Shown here piece after piece: positions 15,674 to 24,964 of a DNA stretch of 64,000 nucleotides. This DNA comes from Myroides marinus (GTDB taxonomy: Bacteria > Bacteroidota > Bacteroidia > Flavobacteriales > Flavobacteriaceae), in NCBI RefSeq assembly GCF_900109075.1, contig NZ_FNYS01000001.1:310001-374000 (forward strand). The letters run 5' to 3'. A program made the position numbers and the translations under genes. The notes under the pieces are model-generated. The model was given only the letters and a program-made list of their open reading frames with translations, did not search any database and was not told the DNA's origin. The first letter of the stretch is position 1. Every line of letters starts with the position of its first letter.

Positions 15674-18600
15674 TCCAAATACAAAGCGACCTCCATCTGC
15701 ACTGCTAAAATAAGAGCAGTGTAGAGTCGCTTGTTCTATTGCATTAACCCACAGACCTGCACCATAAGAGTTATGCCACTTATTAGATGACTCTCCTGGT
15801 TGCCATACTCTACCATAGTCAAATCCTCCGTAGAAACCATAGCTCATAGGAATAAATCCAGCAGTAAACTGACCTGCATTAAACCTTAAATCTGTAGTCT
15901 GAACATAAGATGTCTTACCTGTAAAACGCTCTGGTCTAAATCCTCTCAGATTAGCATTTCCTCCTATCGTAGCAGCATGGTAAAAGTCATAATTATCATT
16001 TAATCTTGTCTGATACGTAAAGTTCGTAGCAAAGACTAATCTCTCTCCTCTATCAATAAAGTGAACAAAGTTTGCTTTTAAATCTAAGTAAGGGAAGTTC
16101 TGTTCTGTTTCTTTTAAGTTCATCTTCCATCCTAATTTTGATGTAAAACCAAAACCAACTGTAGGATTTGCGGGATAATTATATTGCTCATAGTGGTATT
16201 CTAACTTCAATCCACCGTAGTGCTGAACATCAAATACTCTTACATTAACTGACTCTGGATTATCTGTGATAAAACGCCCTTCTTTGTCCTGTACTTTCAG
16301 TGCATTATACTCTACATTAGCTTCAAAGCTTCCTCCTTGTTTTCCTTCATATCTATATCCAGGCGTAACAGAATAACTCTCTACTCTTACACGTTTGTAT
16401 TCATCACCTTTCTCTTCATCAAAGTAATGCGTCTCATTCCCTAGACCATAATAGTTTACAGCAAAATTAGGACTGGTAGCACGACCACCTATCGTAAACA
16501 TCCAATTATTCGTAGCATTTGGAAAGAAACCTTTATATTCTCCTTCAAACCCTTTTGTATTGAATGAATAGAACGCATTAACAACGTGCTTAGCTGTATA
16601 AGGATCCTGTATAAACTTAGAACGAGTTGAACTGTAATGTAATCCTAGTTTAACACCATCTTCAGGATTATAACCAACATTAGGCAATAACATATTTACA
16701 TTAAGTGGAACATTCTCATAGTTAAAGTTATTGATATCATACTTGTTACTCAATACTGTTCTCACTTTAGAACTACCTGCCGTTACCTCATTCGTCTTAT
16801 CTGCATAATCATATACGATGACCTTAGAAGGATTATCAATCAAGAAACTATCCTGATTCTTCCCACCTATTAGTCTTACTTTTATCTTCGCTTTTTCGTC
16901 TCCAGTTACTTTAAAAGAGTCCTCATCATTCAGGCCATATAACCAAAGTTCTTTTGTCTCATTTGCTTTATATGTCTTCTCGAAAACTAATACCTCACTA
17001 TTGTCCTTTTTAATTCGGTATTGTTTTAATAATACATCTCCTCCTGATAATCTCTCTATATTAAACAAGTCCTTCTTATCTGTTCCTGATAAAATAACAT
17101 ACTCGCGTAATTGCTTATAGTATTTAGGTAAGAACTCCCCTATCTTACTTCTTCTCGCTTTGAATATTCTCTTAATATCATCTACTTCTTTTCCTTGTAC
17201 CTCTTTAGGCAACTTACTGAAGGTTTCGTCTAATGCCTCATCATCTAATTGAGCAACAATATCTCTCGCCTCCGTTAACCAATCTTCTAATGAAGTTCCC
17301 TTCAATAAATATTGATCTAGAGGAAAAGCAGTCTTATTAATCCAACGTGGATTAGCAAACTCCTCAGTATAATTCTGCATATGTCTAAGTGGTGGTAACT
17401 TTTTTATCAGTGATAATAAAGCTCCATCAATCTTAGCAAAAGCTTGGTCTCTATCTCTTGGTACAGGTCTATAAATAACCTTATCTCCTTCTATAAACTC
17501 TGACCATCTCCACTGATCACCATGTCTGTCCCAGTCTCCAATAAGCATATCGAAAATACGTGCTCTCATAAACGCTTTCTGATCTACCTCATACTTCTCA
17601 TCTTTACGCAGTTTAGCAATAAGATCAGTAGTACTCACTATCTCCTTTGCATTACCAAAGCTTACTTCATCCTCATACCCAGCAGATGGACGCTCTTCTA
17701 TCATATATAGTTCATCACCATACTTATCATTAAAGCGTCCTAAAGCAATCTGCTTAGGAACATAGAACAACTCTGGATTAGTGTGATACAATCCTATTCT
17801 ATCAGATAATCCACCTATTATGAATGGAGTATAGGGATGCGAAGTAGTATAAAAGTCATAGATAAAACGTTCTGCCCAAGTATTCTCAAAAGAGTTCATT
17901 ACATACTGATCCTTAAACACAGCAGTCTGCACAAAGCGATTAACACTCTTTCTCACACCGCGCATTACATATTCTTTTCCATCTTTATCGACCATCCTTA
18001 AAGACATCGACTGATTACCTCCACCCGAAATAGTAGGTGTAAGTCCTCCTTTTAATGTAGTCAAGTCTGCCACAGAAGCAGTGATAGGTGTACCATATAC
18101 ATCTCTATAATGTTGTCCCCATAAGAACTTATACCAACCTGTCTTCTCTGTCCACTCTTTAGGATATACACTCGCTTCTACCTCAGCGGTATTCACTTTG
18201 TTCTCTACTGCTACAGCATTGTCTTGATTGGCAAAAGAATTTAATATAGTATTAGAATACAACTTATCGTATTTCTCTCCATCATATCCATAGAATGACA
18301 ATTTCACACTCTTATCCTTCATCACCTCTACCGTAGTATATCCATACTGTCCAGCAGAAAAGTCGCCTTTCACTATAGCCCTGGCAGGACTAAGATTACT
18401 CATCGCTCCACTAATCACCTGCTTAACACCTTCTCTCTCTACATACTGCATATTGTGCTCGTGAGCAGATACGATAATTACATTGTTATACATCTGAGCA
18501 GTAGTGCGAATACGCTTATTCAGTTCATTATATTTTTTACTCTGTAAATCTTGATTATTAAAGCCTGACATAGAACGAGTATAGTTGTAAATACTTCCTA

Positions 18601-19399
18601 CAACAGGCAAAGGAACACTCCCTCCAAAAGGAAATAAGTGATCATTTACAGAGAACTTTCCTCCGTGATTACCATTGCTATACACAGGATGATGCATAGC
18701 TAATAATACCACCTTATTCTGATTTTTATTAATCTCTCCTCTTACTTCTTCGAAGAAATCTTCTCTTGTTTTAATATCACAATCTTCATTAATGTTAGAG
18801 TGATCATCCCAATTCTCTAAATACCACTGACTATCAATAACTAATAAAACAGTCTCTTCATTTATCTTTAATCGCTCTAATCCACATACTTTACGAGGCA
18901 ACAATATTTTCTTATCACCTGTCTTTTCTACCAAGAGTTTTTCTAATCGTTTAACTCCCTCGTAACCTCCATCCCAATCAGACTCACCATTAATAAAAAC
19001 AGTATTACCCTTATTGTTTTTGACCAATTGAAGTTGTCTCTCTAAAGCCTCTTCTTCCTTCACACGCTTTTTAGAAGTCTCTTTAGACACTCCTTTCTTT
19101 GTATTATCCCCTAAGAACACAAGCGTTGATTCCTTTGTGCTTGCCTGTTTTATAATATTGTCAAAAGCTTTAAAGTGAGCTTTCTCTTCCTTGTTATTTG
19201 CCTGACTTACATTACCTATCAGATAATAAGTATGAGCTACTGAACTATTCTCATTATGTACAACTTCTACCTTTTCACCTTTTCCAATTTTATACTGAGG
19301 TTCTAATGTTGCACATGAAAACAACACTCCAACAGTACTAATCGATAGTATAACAGGGATTTTCGAAAGCTTTAACGGTATGTCAGAAAATAATTTCAT
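15656..19399 (-). CDS. Lipoprotein-type metallophosphoesterase / kinase-like / outer-membrane barrel fusion
   Basis: 1247 aa. Signal with lipobox FSC (C29). Residues about 55-400 resemble calcineurin-like phosphoesterases: FLGDNT (D98, N99), AMHHP (H236, H237) and AHEH (H313, H315) remain, but the first metal aspartate position reads YLIGN (N63) and the GNHDW position reads NGESDW (E139, S140), so metal binding is probably impaired. Residues about 440-760 include GDWDRHGDQW (near 618-627) and RDRDQAF (near 647-653), recalling the catalytic and metal-binding loops of CotH-type kinases. Residues about 900-1247 are a surface-antigen/Omp85-like beta-barrel ending in aromatic FGF. The three-module architecture is shared by Bacteroidota proteins; the role is unknown. 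Confidence 0.8.
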   Translation of the reverse strand: MKLFSDIPLKLSKIPVILSISTVGVLFSCATLEPQYKIGKGEKVEVVHNENSSVAHTYYLIGNVSQANNKEEKAHFKAFDNIIKQASTKESTLVFLGDNTKKGVSKETSKKRVKEEEALERQLQLVKNNKGNTVFINGESDWDGGYEGVKRLEKLLVEKTGDKKILLPRKVCGLERLKINEETVLLVIDSQWYLENWDDHSNINEDCDIKTREDFFEEVRGEINKNQNKVVLLAMHHPVYSNGNHGGKFSVNDHLFPFGGSVPLPVVGSIYNYTRSMSGFNNQDLQSKKYNELNKRIRTTAQMYNNVIIVSAHEHNMQYVEREGVKQVISGAMSNLSPARAIVKGDFSAGQYGYTTVEVMKDKSVKLSFYGYDGEKYDKLYSNTILNSFANQDNAVAVENKVNTAEVEASVYPKEWTEKTGWYKFLWGQHYRDVYGTPITASVADLTTLKGGLTPTISGGGNQSMSLRMVDKDGKEYVMRGVRKSVNRFVQTAVFKDQYVMNSFENTWAERFIYDFYTTSHPYTPFIIGGLSDRIGLYHTNPELFYVPKQIALGRFNDKYGDELYMIEERPSAGYEDEVSFGNAKEIVSTTDLIAKLRKDEKYEVDQKAFMRARIFDMLIGDWDRHGDQWRWSEFIEGDKVIYRPVPRDRDQAFAKIDGALLSLIKKLPPLRHMQNYTEEFANPRWINKTAFPLDQYLLKGTSLEDWLTEARDIVAQLDDEALDETFSKLPKEVQGKEVDDIKRIFKARRSKIGEFLPKYYKQLREYVILSGTDKKDLFNIERLSGGDVLLKQYRIKKDNSEVLVFEKTYKANETKELWLYGLNDEDSFKVTGDEKAKIKVRLIGGKNQDSFLIDNPSKVIVYDYADKTNEVTAGSSKVRTVLSNKYDINNFNYENVPLNVNMLLPNVGYNPEDGVKLGLHYSSTRSKFIQDPYTAKHVVNAFYSFNTKGFEGEYKGFFPNATNNWMFTIGGRATSPNFAVNYYGLGNETHYFDEEKGDEYKRVRVESYSVTPGYRYEGKQGGSFEANVEYNALKVQDKEGRFITDNPESVNVRVFDVQHYGGLKLEYHYEQYNYPANPTVGFGFTSKLGWKMNLKETEQNFPYLDLKANFVHFIDRGERLVFATNFTYQTRLNDNYDFYHAATIGGNANLRGFRPERFTGKTSYVQTTDLRFNAGQFTAGFIPMSYGFYGGFDYGRVWQPGESSNKWHNSYGAGLWVNAIEQATLHCSYFSSADGGRFVFGLGFGF

Positions 19400-19420
19400 A
19401 TTTTAGGGGTTATAAATGTT

Positions 19421-20584
19421 ATGAACATGACTATTCTACAAAAGATTGAAGAGCATATCTTTCAGATACACAAAGATACACTATCACATCAATATACGTA
19501 CCACAATTTTAACCATACTCTACGTGTAGTTAATGGTTTAGAAGAAATTTTAACACATGAGACAGTTACTTCACATGAAGCTGACTTATTGCGTTATGCT
19601 GCATGGTTTCACGATGTAGGTTACATCAACTCTTGGGAAGGTCATGAAGAAAGAGGTGCACAGATTGCACAAACTTACCTTTTAGAGAATGGTGTAGCTC
19701 ATGATGACGTCTTAACTGTAATGCAACTAATCAGGGCTACCAAGCTAGACTATACACCTGAGAATGACCTAGAATGCATTATTAAGGATGCTGACTTTGC
19801 ACACTTCTCAGACGACAACTATGTAGCGACGAGTAACCTTCTTAAAAAAGAAATCGAACAACTGTGTTGTAAAACATTTACTAAATTGGAGTGGTTAGAA
19901 CAGAATAGAGATGTGATGTTATACAGACATCGCTACTACACAGCCTACACACAACAACACTGGCAACCTAACAAACAAAAGAATCTACTAGACGTACTGT
20001 CTAACATAGACAAAATAAAGTCTAACAAGAAGAAAAAAGAAAAGGTAGAATCTAATAGAACTATCGATACGCTATTCAGAACAACTCTTAGAAATCACAC
20101 ATCATTAAGTGCTATAGCAGATAGGAAAGCGAATATTCTATTATCTGTTAATGCTATTATTATTTCTATCTGTCTATCTACACTTATACCTAAGTTAGAC
20201 AGTCCAGGTAATGCTCACTTGATTATACCGACATTTGTACTACTAATCTTTAGTGTAGCCACCATTATCTTTGCGATACAGTCAACACGTCCTAAGCTAA
20301 CTTCTGGTCAGTTTACTAAAGCTCAAGTAGAGAAAAGAGAAGTGAATCTATTATTCTTTGGAACATTCCATCAAATGCCTTTTGAAGAATATGAAGAAGC
20401 TTTAAAAGAAATCATGAAGGATAAAGATTATCTACATCATGCCTTAACAAAGGATCTTTATAGCTTAGGTATTGTCCTAAACAAGAAGTATAAGTTCTTG
20501 CGTATTACTTATGCGATCTTCACTCTAGGAATATTGTTATCTGTAATCACGTTTACACTAGCATTTAGAGGTATTGGCTTTTAA
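19421..20584 (+). CDS. HD-domain phosphohydrolase fused to Pycsar-type transmembrane effector domain
   Basis: 387 aa. N-terminal HD domain (about 1-200) with YHNFNHT (H32), FHD (H64, D65), H75 and KDADF supplying metal ligands, as in nucleotide phosphohydrolases. C-terminal about 215-387 matches the Pycsar effector membrane domain (DUF5706-like): FRTTLRNHTSLSAIADRKAN just ahead of a membrane segment (about 243-262), a second (about 274-294), and a last (about 363-384). In Pycsar defence, such domains respond to cCMP or cUMP and damage the membrane. No nucleotide cyclase gene is adjacent. Its ATG is only 21 bases from the divergent gene's ATG, and its 3' end overlaps the convergent neighbour by 20 bases. 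Defence versus housekeeping role is open. Confidence 0.82.
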   Translation: MNMTILQKIEEHIFQIHKDTLSHQYTYHNFNHTLRVVNGLEEILTHETVTSHEADLLRYAAWFHDVGYINSWEGHEERGAQIAQTYLLENGVAHDDVLTVMQLIRATKLDYTPENDLECIIKDADFAHFSDDNYVATSNLLKKEIEQLCCKTFTKLEWLEQNRDVMLYRHRYYTAYTQQHWQPNKQKNLLDVLSNIDKIKSNKKKKEKVESNRTIDTLFRTTLRNHTSLSAIADRKANILLSVNAIIISICLSTLIPKLDSPGNAHLIIPTFVLLIFSVATIIFAIQSTRPKLTSGQFTKAQVEKREVNLLFFGTFHQMPFEEYEEALKEIMKDKDYLHHALTKDLYSLGIVLNKKYKFLRITYAIFTLGILLSVITFTLAFRGIGF

Positions 20585-22931
20585 GATATCTATGCATTAA
20601 CGTATCGTAATCAAGGTCTTCTACATCGTAGTCAAGGTTAACACCTATACGTATCCCTATTAGACCTGATACGCTCTGCATATCTTCTATCAAAAACTGC
20701 TCTAGATGGCTGTCTAGTAAACCTATCTTTTGTCCAAACTCTATATAACCTAGATACTCCTCTAGATGATAATTAGACGCAAATGCTATTGTAATCTTCT
20801 TAGGTTGTACAATGCGCTCAGTAGATCCTTTAATACACGCCTTATCTAGACGCTTTTTAATAATCTCATAACGAGTATTATAAGAACCATCTATATCAAA
20901 TCGTTTCTCATCCATTCTAAACTGAATACCTAGAGAGGAGTCATATACTAAAATTAATACAGTAACGTCCATCGTCAAAGCATCCTGTATATTATTGCGA
21001 TAATGTACACACATCAGTTCACTCATCACTTGTAATTGCCACAAGCGAAGATTATGTAAATAAGTAAAGTCAAAGGACATTGTCGGACAGATAGAACTAC
21101 CTATATACAGATTATGCTCTACTCCATCCGTCTTAAATCGCTCATAATAATGTGGAAACACCTTCTGAGCAGCCTCTTGGCGATAATCTAACAAGTCAGA
21201 GAAGCTCTTATTCATCTTCCCTACTTGTGTATCATATATTTTTCTATATCTATAATAGATACCTAATTGTCTATCTATATAAGTAAAGTATTCTTCTAAG
21301 GAGTTTTTACAGAACAAGTGTTCTTCTTTGTTTAAATAAGTATGTATCTCATTTGTTACATACGTTTGAATTCTTTGCTCTAATCCACTTATAAAGTTCG
21401 CTTCTAACTGTCGTAAATAAGCCTCTAGTTTCAGAATATGTCTTTCTAATATCAAAGCATTTCCTGCTAAAGCACAATTATTAAATATAGCAATAAGCTT
21501 CTGCAACTGCTCTCTAAGATCACTTAGAATAGCCTCATTACGCAACGCTCCTGATCCTTTAATATCTATCTCACCATACAACGGATACACATTCTTAAAC
21601 GAAATAGGATTGATAAAAGAATCTTTATCTACCACACTCTCGATATAATTACGTCTAGCCTCCTCTATAAACTTCCAATAGACACTAGGATGTATAGTCG
21701 TAAACTCACGTTGTATGATAGCCTCTACATAATTTTGCATATCCGACTTCACTCGCTCAAATGTTTCAGATATAATAGGCATCAATGCATTAAGTTTCTG
21801 AGCATTTACGCTATTTAGCACACGCTTTTCAGTCGATATAATCTCTAAAACTCCCTCTACACCACTAGAGATAACAACAGGGCTAAACAGACAACTCTTA
21901 ACTCCCTTAGCTTGTAAGTTAAGACACATCTGCGCATCTTCATCATTTAATACAGCTAGGTCGACATCAGATATACTATAATATCCATGTTCGTTTACTA
22001 TCGTATTATATGCCTTCTTTGACAACACAATAGTTCCTTCTTCTTCATCTAATAAGAAACTAGACATAGCCATCATTTCATTAGTCTCCTTTTGTACAAT
22101 AATATCAGGTACTAAAGGAGTAAACCCAATCTGTAGGTTAGGCACTTTAAAGATCGAGCTAAATAAAGGTTCGATAATATCTCCGATAGGCACACACTGA
22201 AGCTCTGACTTTAAGAAATTCTCTTTAAGTAATGATAGAGCATTCTCTATAGTTACATCTACTAAATTAATAATACCAAAACCATTCAGTTGCCAACTGT
22301 GCTGAGGAAACTTCTCTACCCACAATTCAAAATTGTCGAAATTGTCTTCTAACAATTCAATGTCTTCCTTAGATAACATCACAGCATTCTCTTTAGGAAC
22401 TACCTCCACAAAGTCTGCATTATAAAGAACGCGATAGTGATGTATAATTCCTCTCTCATCAGGTAAGTCAATAAATAAAGGTCTAGTTAAGTCAAAAGAA
22501 GCTTTAAAGTAGTGATTCATAATAATACAACAACAAGCTATATAGTACTGATGTTGATTAAAATCTCGAATCTCTATATTATAATTACCCCCACTCTCCT
22601 CTATTATTTTTTTAAACCTTCTACTGTGATTAAACATCAGATTCTGAAAAGGCATACCTACAGCTTTAATTTCATTATCTGTCAGAGCTATCGGAAAGAG
22701 TATTTCTAATAATTCATTAATTAATACAGCGTTATCATGTAGTATCTTTGGTTCTACTATAGGTTCTAACAGACTAGGTACTTGACTAACTCGATCCAAT
22801 AGATCTTTAAAATAAGTTTTCTTCATCTCATTTTTCTCTGGATCATCTATAAACAGATGCATCGCATTAATCAATCGATGAAATGAAAATTTGATTTCAA
22901 AAGGAGTAAAATCGAAAGTAGCTAATCTCAT
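20565..22931 (-). CDS. Large GAF-domain-like cytoplasmic protein, conserved in flavobacteria
   Basis: 788 aa, no signal peptide or membrane segments. A central stretch (about 310-395; DLAVLNDEDAQMCLNLQAKGVKSC followed by GVEGVLEIISTEK) has the pattern of a GAF sensory domain. The N-terminal and C-terminal parts are helical and not recognised. No kinase, cyclase or nuclease motif is visible. Its 3' end overlaps the HD-Pycsar fusion gene tail to tail by 20 bases. A -7-like box TATCTTTA (complement of 22954-22961) lies 23 bases upstream of the start. The function is unknown; a signalling role is only suggested by the GAF similarity. Confidence 0.65.
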   Translation of the reverse strand: MRLATFDFTPFEIKFSFHRLINAMHLFIDDPEKNEMKKTYFKDLLDRVSQVPSLLEPIVEPKILHDNAVLINELLEILFPIALTDNEIKAVGMPFQNLMFNHSRRFKKIIEESGGNYNIEIRDFNQHQYYIACCCIIMNHYFKASFDLTRPLFIDLPDERGIIHHYRVLYNADFVEVVPKENAVMLSKEDIELLEDNFDNFELWVEKFPQHSWQLNGFGIINLVDVTIENALSLLKENFLKSELQCVPIGDIIEPLFSSIFKVPNLQIGFTPLVPDIIVQKETNEMMAMSSFLLDEEEGTIVLSKKAYNTIVNEHGYYSISDVDLAVLNDEDAQMCLNLQAKGVKSCLFSPVVISSGVEGVLEIISTEKRVLNSVNAQKLNALMPIISETFERVKSDMQNYVEAIIQREFTTIHPSVYWKFIEEARRNYIESVVDKDSFINPISFKNVYPLYGEIDIKGSGALRNEAILSDLREQLQKLIAIFNNCALAGNALILERHILKLEAYLRQLEANFISGLEQRIQTYVTNEIHTYLNKEEHLFCKNSLEEYFTYIDRQLGIYYRYRKIYDTQVGKMNKSFSDLLDYRQEAAQKVFPHYYERFKTDGVEHNLYIGSSICPTMSFDFTYLHNLRLWQLQVMSELMCVHYRNNIQDALTMDVTVLILVYDSSLGIQFRMDEKRFDIDGSYNTRYEIIKKRLDKACIKGSTERIVQPKKITIAFASNYHLEEYLGYIEFGQKIGLLDSHLEQFLIEDMQSVSGLIGIRIGVNLDYDVEDLDYDTLMHRYLKSQYL

Positions 22932-23056
22932 AATAGTGGTGTGATTTAGAATATAAAGATACGAAATAACTAAATGTGTACCTCTTGCTTAACCTTCACT
23001 TATACCATTTATAGATAACATTAACTAAACTAAAAATCTAAAATCCAAAAAAATTG

Positions 23057-23064
23057 TACTTTTG
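23057..23064 (+). promoter_or_regulatory. -7 promoter box of dusB
   Basis: TACTTTTG, exact match to TAnnTTTG, followed by GC as often seen. Predicted start near 23071, 15 bases before the ATG. Confidence 0.55.
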
Positions 23065-23085
23065 CAACAAATTTCTTGAACGAAT

Positions 23086-24078
23086 ATGATTAAAATAGGC
23101 AATATAGAACTTCCTGATCATCCATTACTTTTAGCTCCAATGGAAGACGTGAGTGACCCACCTTTTCGCCGTCTGTGCAAAAAACATGGGGCTGACTTAA
23201 TGTACTCTGAGTTCATCTCTTCTGAGGGATTAATCAGAGATGCGATGAAAAGTAAGATGAAACTAGACATCTTTGACTATGAACGCCCTGTGGGTATTCA
23301 GATATTCGGAGGTGACGAAGAGGCTATGGCACAGTCAGCTAGAATCGTAGAGACTGTACAGCCAGACTTAGTAGATATTAACTTCGGTTGTCCTGTTAAG
23401 AAAGTAGTTTCTAAAGGTGCAGGTGCAGGTGTATTAAAAGATATTGACTTAATGATACGTCTAACTAAAGCTGTAGTTAACAGTACACACCTACCTGTGA
23501 CTGTAAAGACACGTCTAGGATGGGATGAAGATTCTATCAACATAGACGAAGTAGCAGAGAGACTACAGGATGTAGGTGTACAGGCACTAACCATACACGC
23601 ACGTACTAGAGCACAGATGTATAAAGGCCACTCAGACTGGACACATATAGAGCGCATTAAGAACAATCCACGTATTCAAATCCCTATCTTTGGTAATGGA
23701 GATATAGACAGTCCTCAAAAGGCATTAGAGTACAAAGAGACTTTTGGGTTAGACGGTATGATGATTGGACGTGCAGCTATCGGTTATCCTTGGATATTCG
23801 ATGAGATTAAGCACTTCTTTAATACTGGAGAAATATTACCTCCTCCGACTATTAAAGATAGATTAGATGCAGCTAAGAATCACCTTATCTGGTCTATGGA
23901 GTGGAAAGGAGAGCGATTAGGTATCGTAGAGATGAGACGTCACTATACAAACTACTTTAAAGGAATTCATGGTTTCAAACCACACCGTTTACAGTTAGTT
24001 ACTACAGATGATCCTATCGAGCTATTAGCTCTATTTGATAAGATAGCTGATGAGTATAAAGACTACGTAATAGAATAG
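23086..24078 (+). CDS. dusB: tRNA-dihydrouridine synthase (DusB type)
   Basis: 330 aa. FMN-dependent enzyme reducing specific uridines in tRNA D-loops. TIM-barrel N-terminal domain begins with the family motif APMEDVSDPPFRRL (17-30); catalytic cysteine C102 is in NFGCPVKKV; KTRLGW (about 145) and HARTRAQMYKG (about 169) are FMN/tRNA contact segments. The C-terminal helical domain is complete. Monocistronic, with its own promoter and terminator. Confidence 0.95.
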   Translation: MIKIGNIELPDHPLLLAPMEDVSDPPFRRLCKKHGADLMYSEFISSEGLIRDAMKSKMKLDIFDYERPVGIQIFGGDEEAMAQSARIVETVQPDLVDINFGCPVKKVVSKGAGAGVLKDIDLMIRLTKAVVNSTHLPVTVKTRLGWDEDSINIDEVAERLQDVGVQALTIHARTRAQMYKGHSDWTHIERIKNNPRIQIPIFGNGDIDSPQKALEYKETFGLDGMMIGRAAIGYPWIFDEIKHFFNTGEILPPPTIKDRLDAAKNHLIWSMEWKGERLGIVEMRRHYTNYFKGIHGFKPHRLQLVTTDDPIELLALFDKIADEYKDYVIE

Positions 24079-24103
24079 AAATATCTATCTCACATCATAA
24101 AAA

Positions 24104-24133
24104 AAAATCCACCTTACAGGTGGATTTTCTTTT
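24104..24133 (+). terminator. Terminator of dusB
   Basis: An 11-bp stem (24104-24114 with 24118-24128) around a 3-nt loop, followed by a T-rich tract. Confidence 0.82.
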
Positions 24134-24261
24134 TCTAACACTTTTTTGAATAAATTCTCAGACATAAGCCTCTAACAACAACTTATGCTGTACTAACTAA
24201 ATCAAAGTTCTAACTAAGCTAGAGCAGCGATTTACTTATAAACGTTCTTTTTACAACAATA

Positions 24262-24852
24262 TTATTGAGTTGTAGGAAAAATTCCATATTTAAACAATTG
24301 ATACCATCTCTCTACATACTCAGAGTTAAACTCTAATTCCTTCATAATCTCTTTAGTGAACTCTAATGGTGCTATTCCTGATGCTGTTATAATATTAACA
24401 TCAGACACTGCAAGTTCATTACTATAGTTAACTTCTCCTCCATACGTAGAAACCAATCCTTTCAGATAAAACAAAGCATTACTAGTATGTTTGACCTGAT
24501 CTAGCATTCCTCTATGTGCTAGATATACCGTAGCTCCACATATAGCCGCTATAGGTAATTTATGAGTATATGCTCCATAGACTACTCTATCCAGATTGCT
24601 AAAGTCATTCTGATTCTCCTCCCACATCTGTCCTCCAGGAATGACAAATAACCTAATATTATCTATCTCTAAATCTTCTAAACTGATATCTACACTCACC
24701 TTTAAGCCTCCCTTAGACACTACATCAGTTCCTGTATCCGAGACAGTTAATATCTTATATCTACTATCCTCTCTTAACTCAGGCATCAGATATCCTAGTT
24801 CCCAATCTGAATATCCATCAAATAAATAAACATAAATATGATTTGCTTTCAT
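24262..24852 (-). CDS. DJ-1/PfpI-family protein
   Basis: 196 aa from the ATG at 24852; a longer reading (to 24894) is less likely because a perfect -7 box lies between the two starts. Flavodoxin-like fold with the nucleophile elbow AAICGAT (C105) and the conserved glutamate near the N-terminus (DWELG, E18). The family includes glyoxalase III/deglycase-type, protease-like and chaperone members, so the specific activity is not assignable. Similar to YdeA/type-1 glutamine amidotransferase-like proteins. Stands alone on its transcript. Confidence 0.85.
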   Translation of the reverse strand: MKANHIYVYLFDGYSDWELGYLMPELREDSRYKILTVSDTGTDVVSKGGLKVSVDISLEDLEIDNIRLFVIPGGQMWEENQNDFSNLDRVVYGAYTHKLPIAAICGATVYLAHRGMLDQVKHTSNALFYLKGLVSTYGGEVNYSNELAVSDVNIITASGIAPLEFTKEIMKELEFNSEYVERWYQLFKYGIFPTTQ

Positions 24853-24866
24853 CTTATTCTTTTTAT

Positions 24867-24874
24867 CAAATATA
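24867..24874 (-). promoter_or_regulatory. -7 promoter box of the DJ-1/PfpI gene
   Basis: Reads TATATTTG on the minus strand (exact consensus), with predicted start near 24860, just 8 bases before the preferred ATG; it argues against the upstream start at 24894. Confidence 0.5.
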
Positions 24875-24928
24875 TAGCAATTTTGTATCAACATAAATAA
24901 AACAACAGCTACAAATTATAGCAAAAAA

Positions 24929-24953
24929 AACTCCTTTCAAATTGAAAGGAGTT
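24929..24953 (-). terminator. Terminator of the MscS-type channel gene
   Basis: A 12-bp perfect stem (24929-24940 with 24942-24953; the real loop uses the inner AT pairs) followed by a T run on the minus strand, 12 bases beyond the channel's stop codon. Confidence 0.8.
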
Positions 24954-24964
24954 AAAGTAATTTA

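Noticed and set aside
20565-22931. The GAF-like protein as the missing nucleotide cyclase of a Pycsar system
   Set aside because: I see no cyclase catalytic motif in it, it is on the opposite strand, and it appears to be a conserved stand-alone gene.
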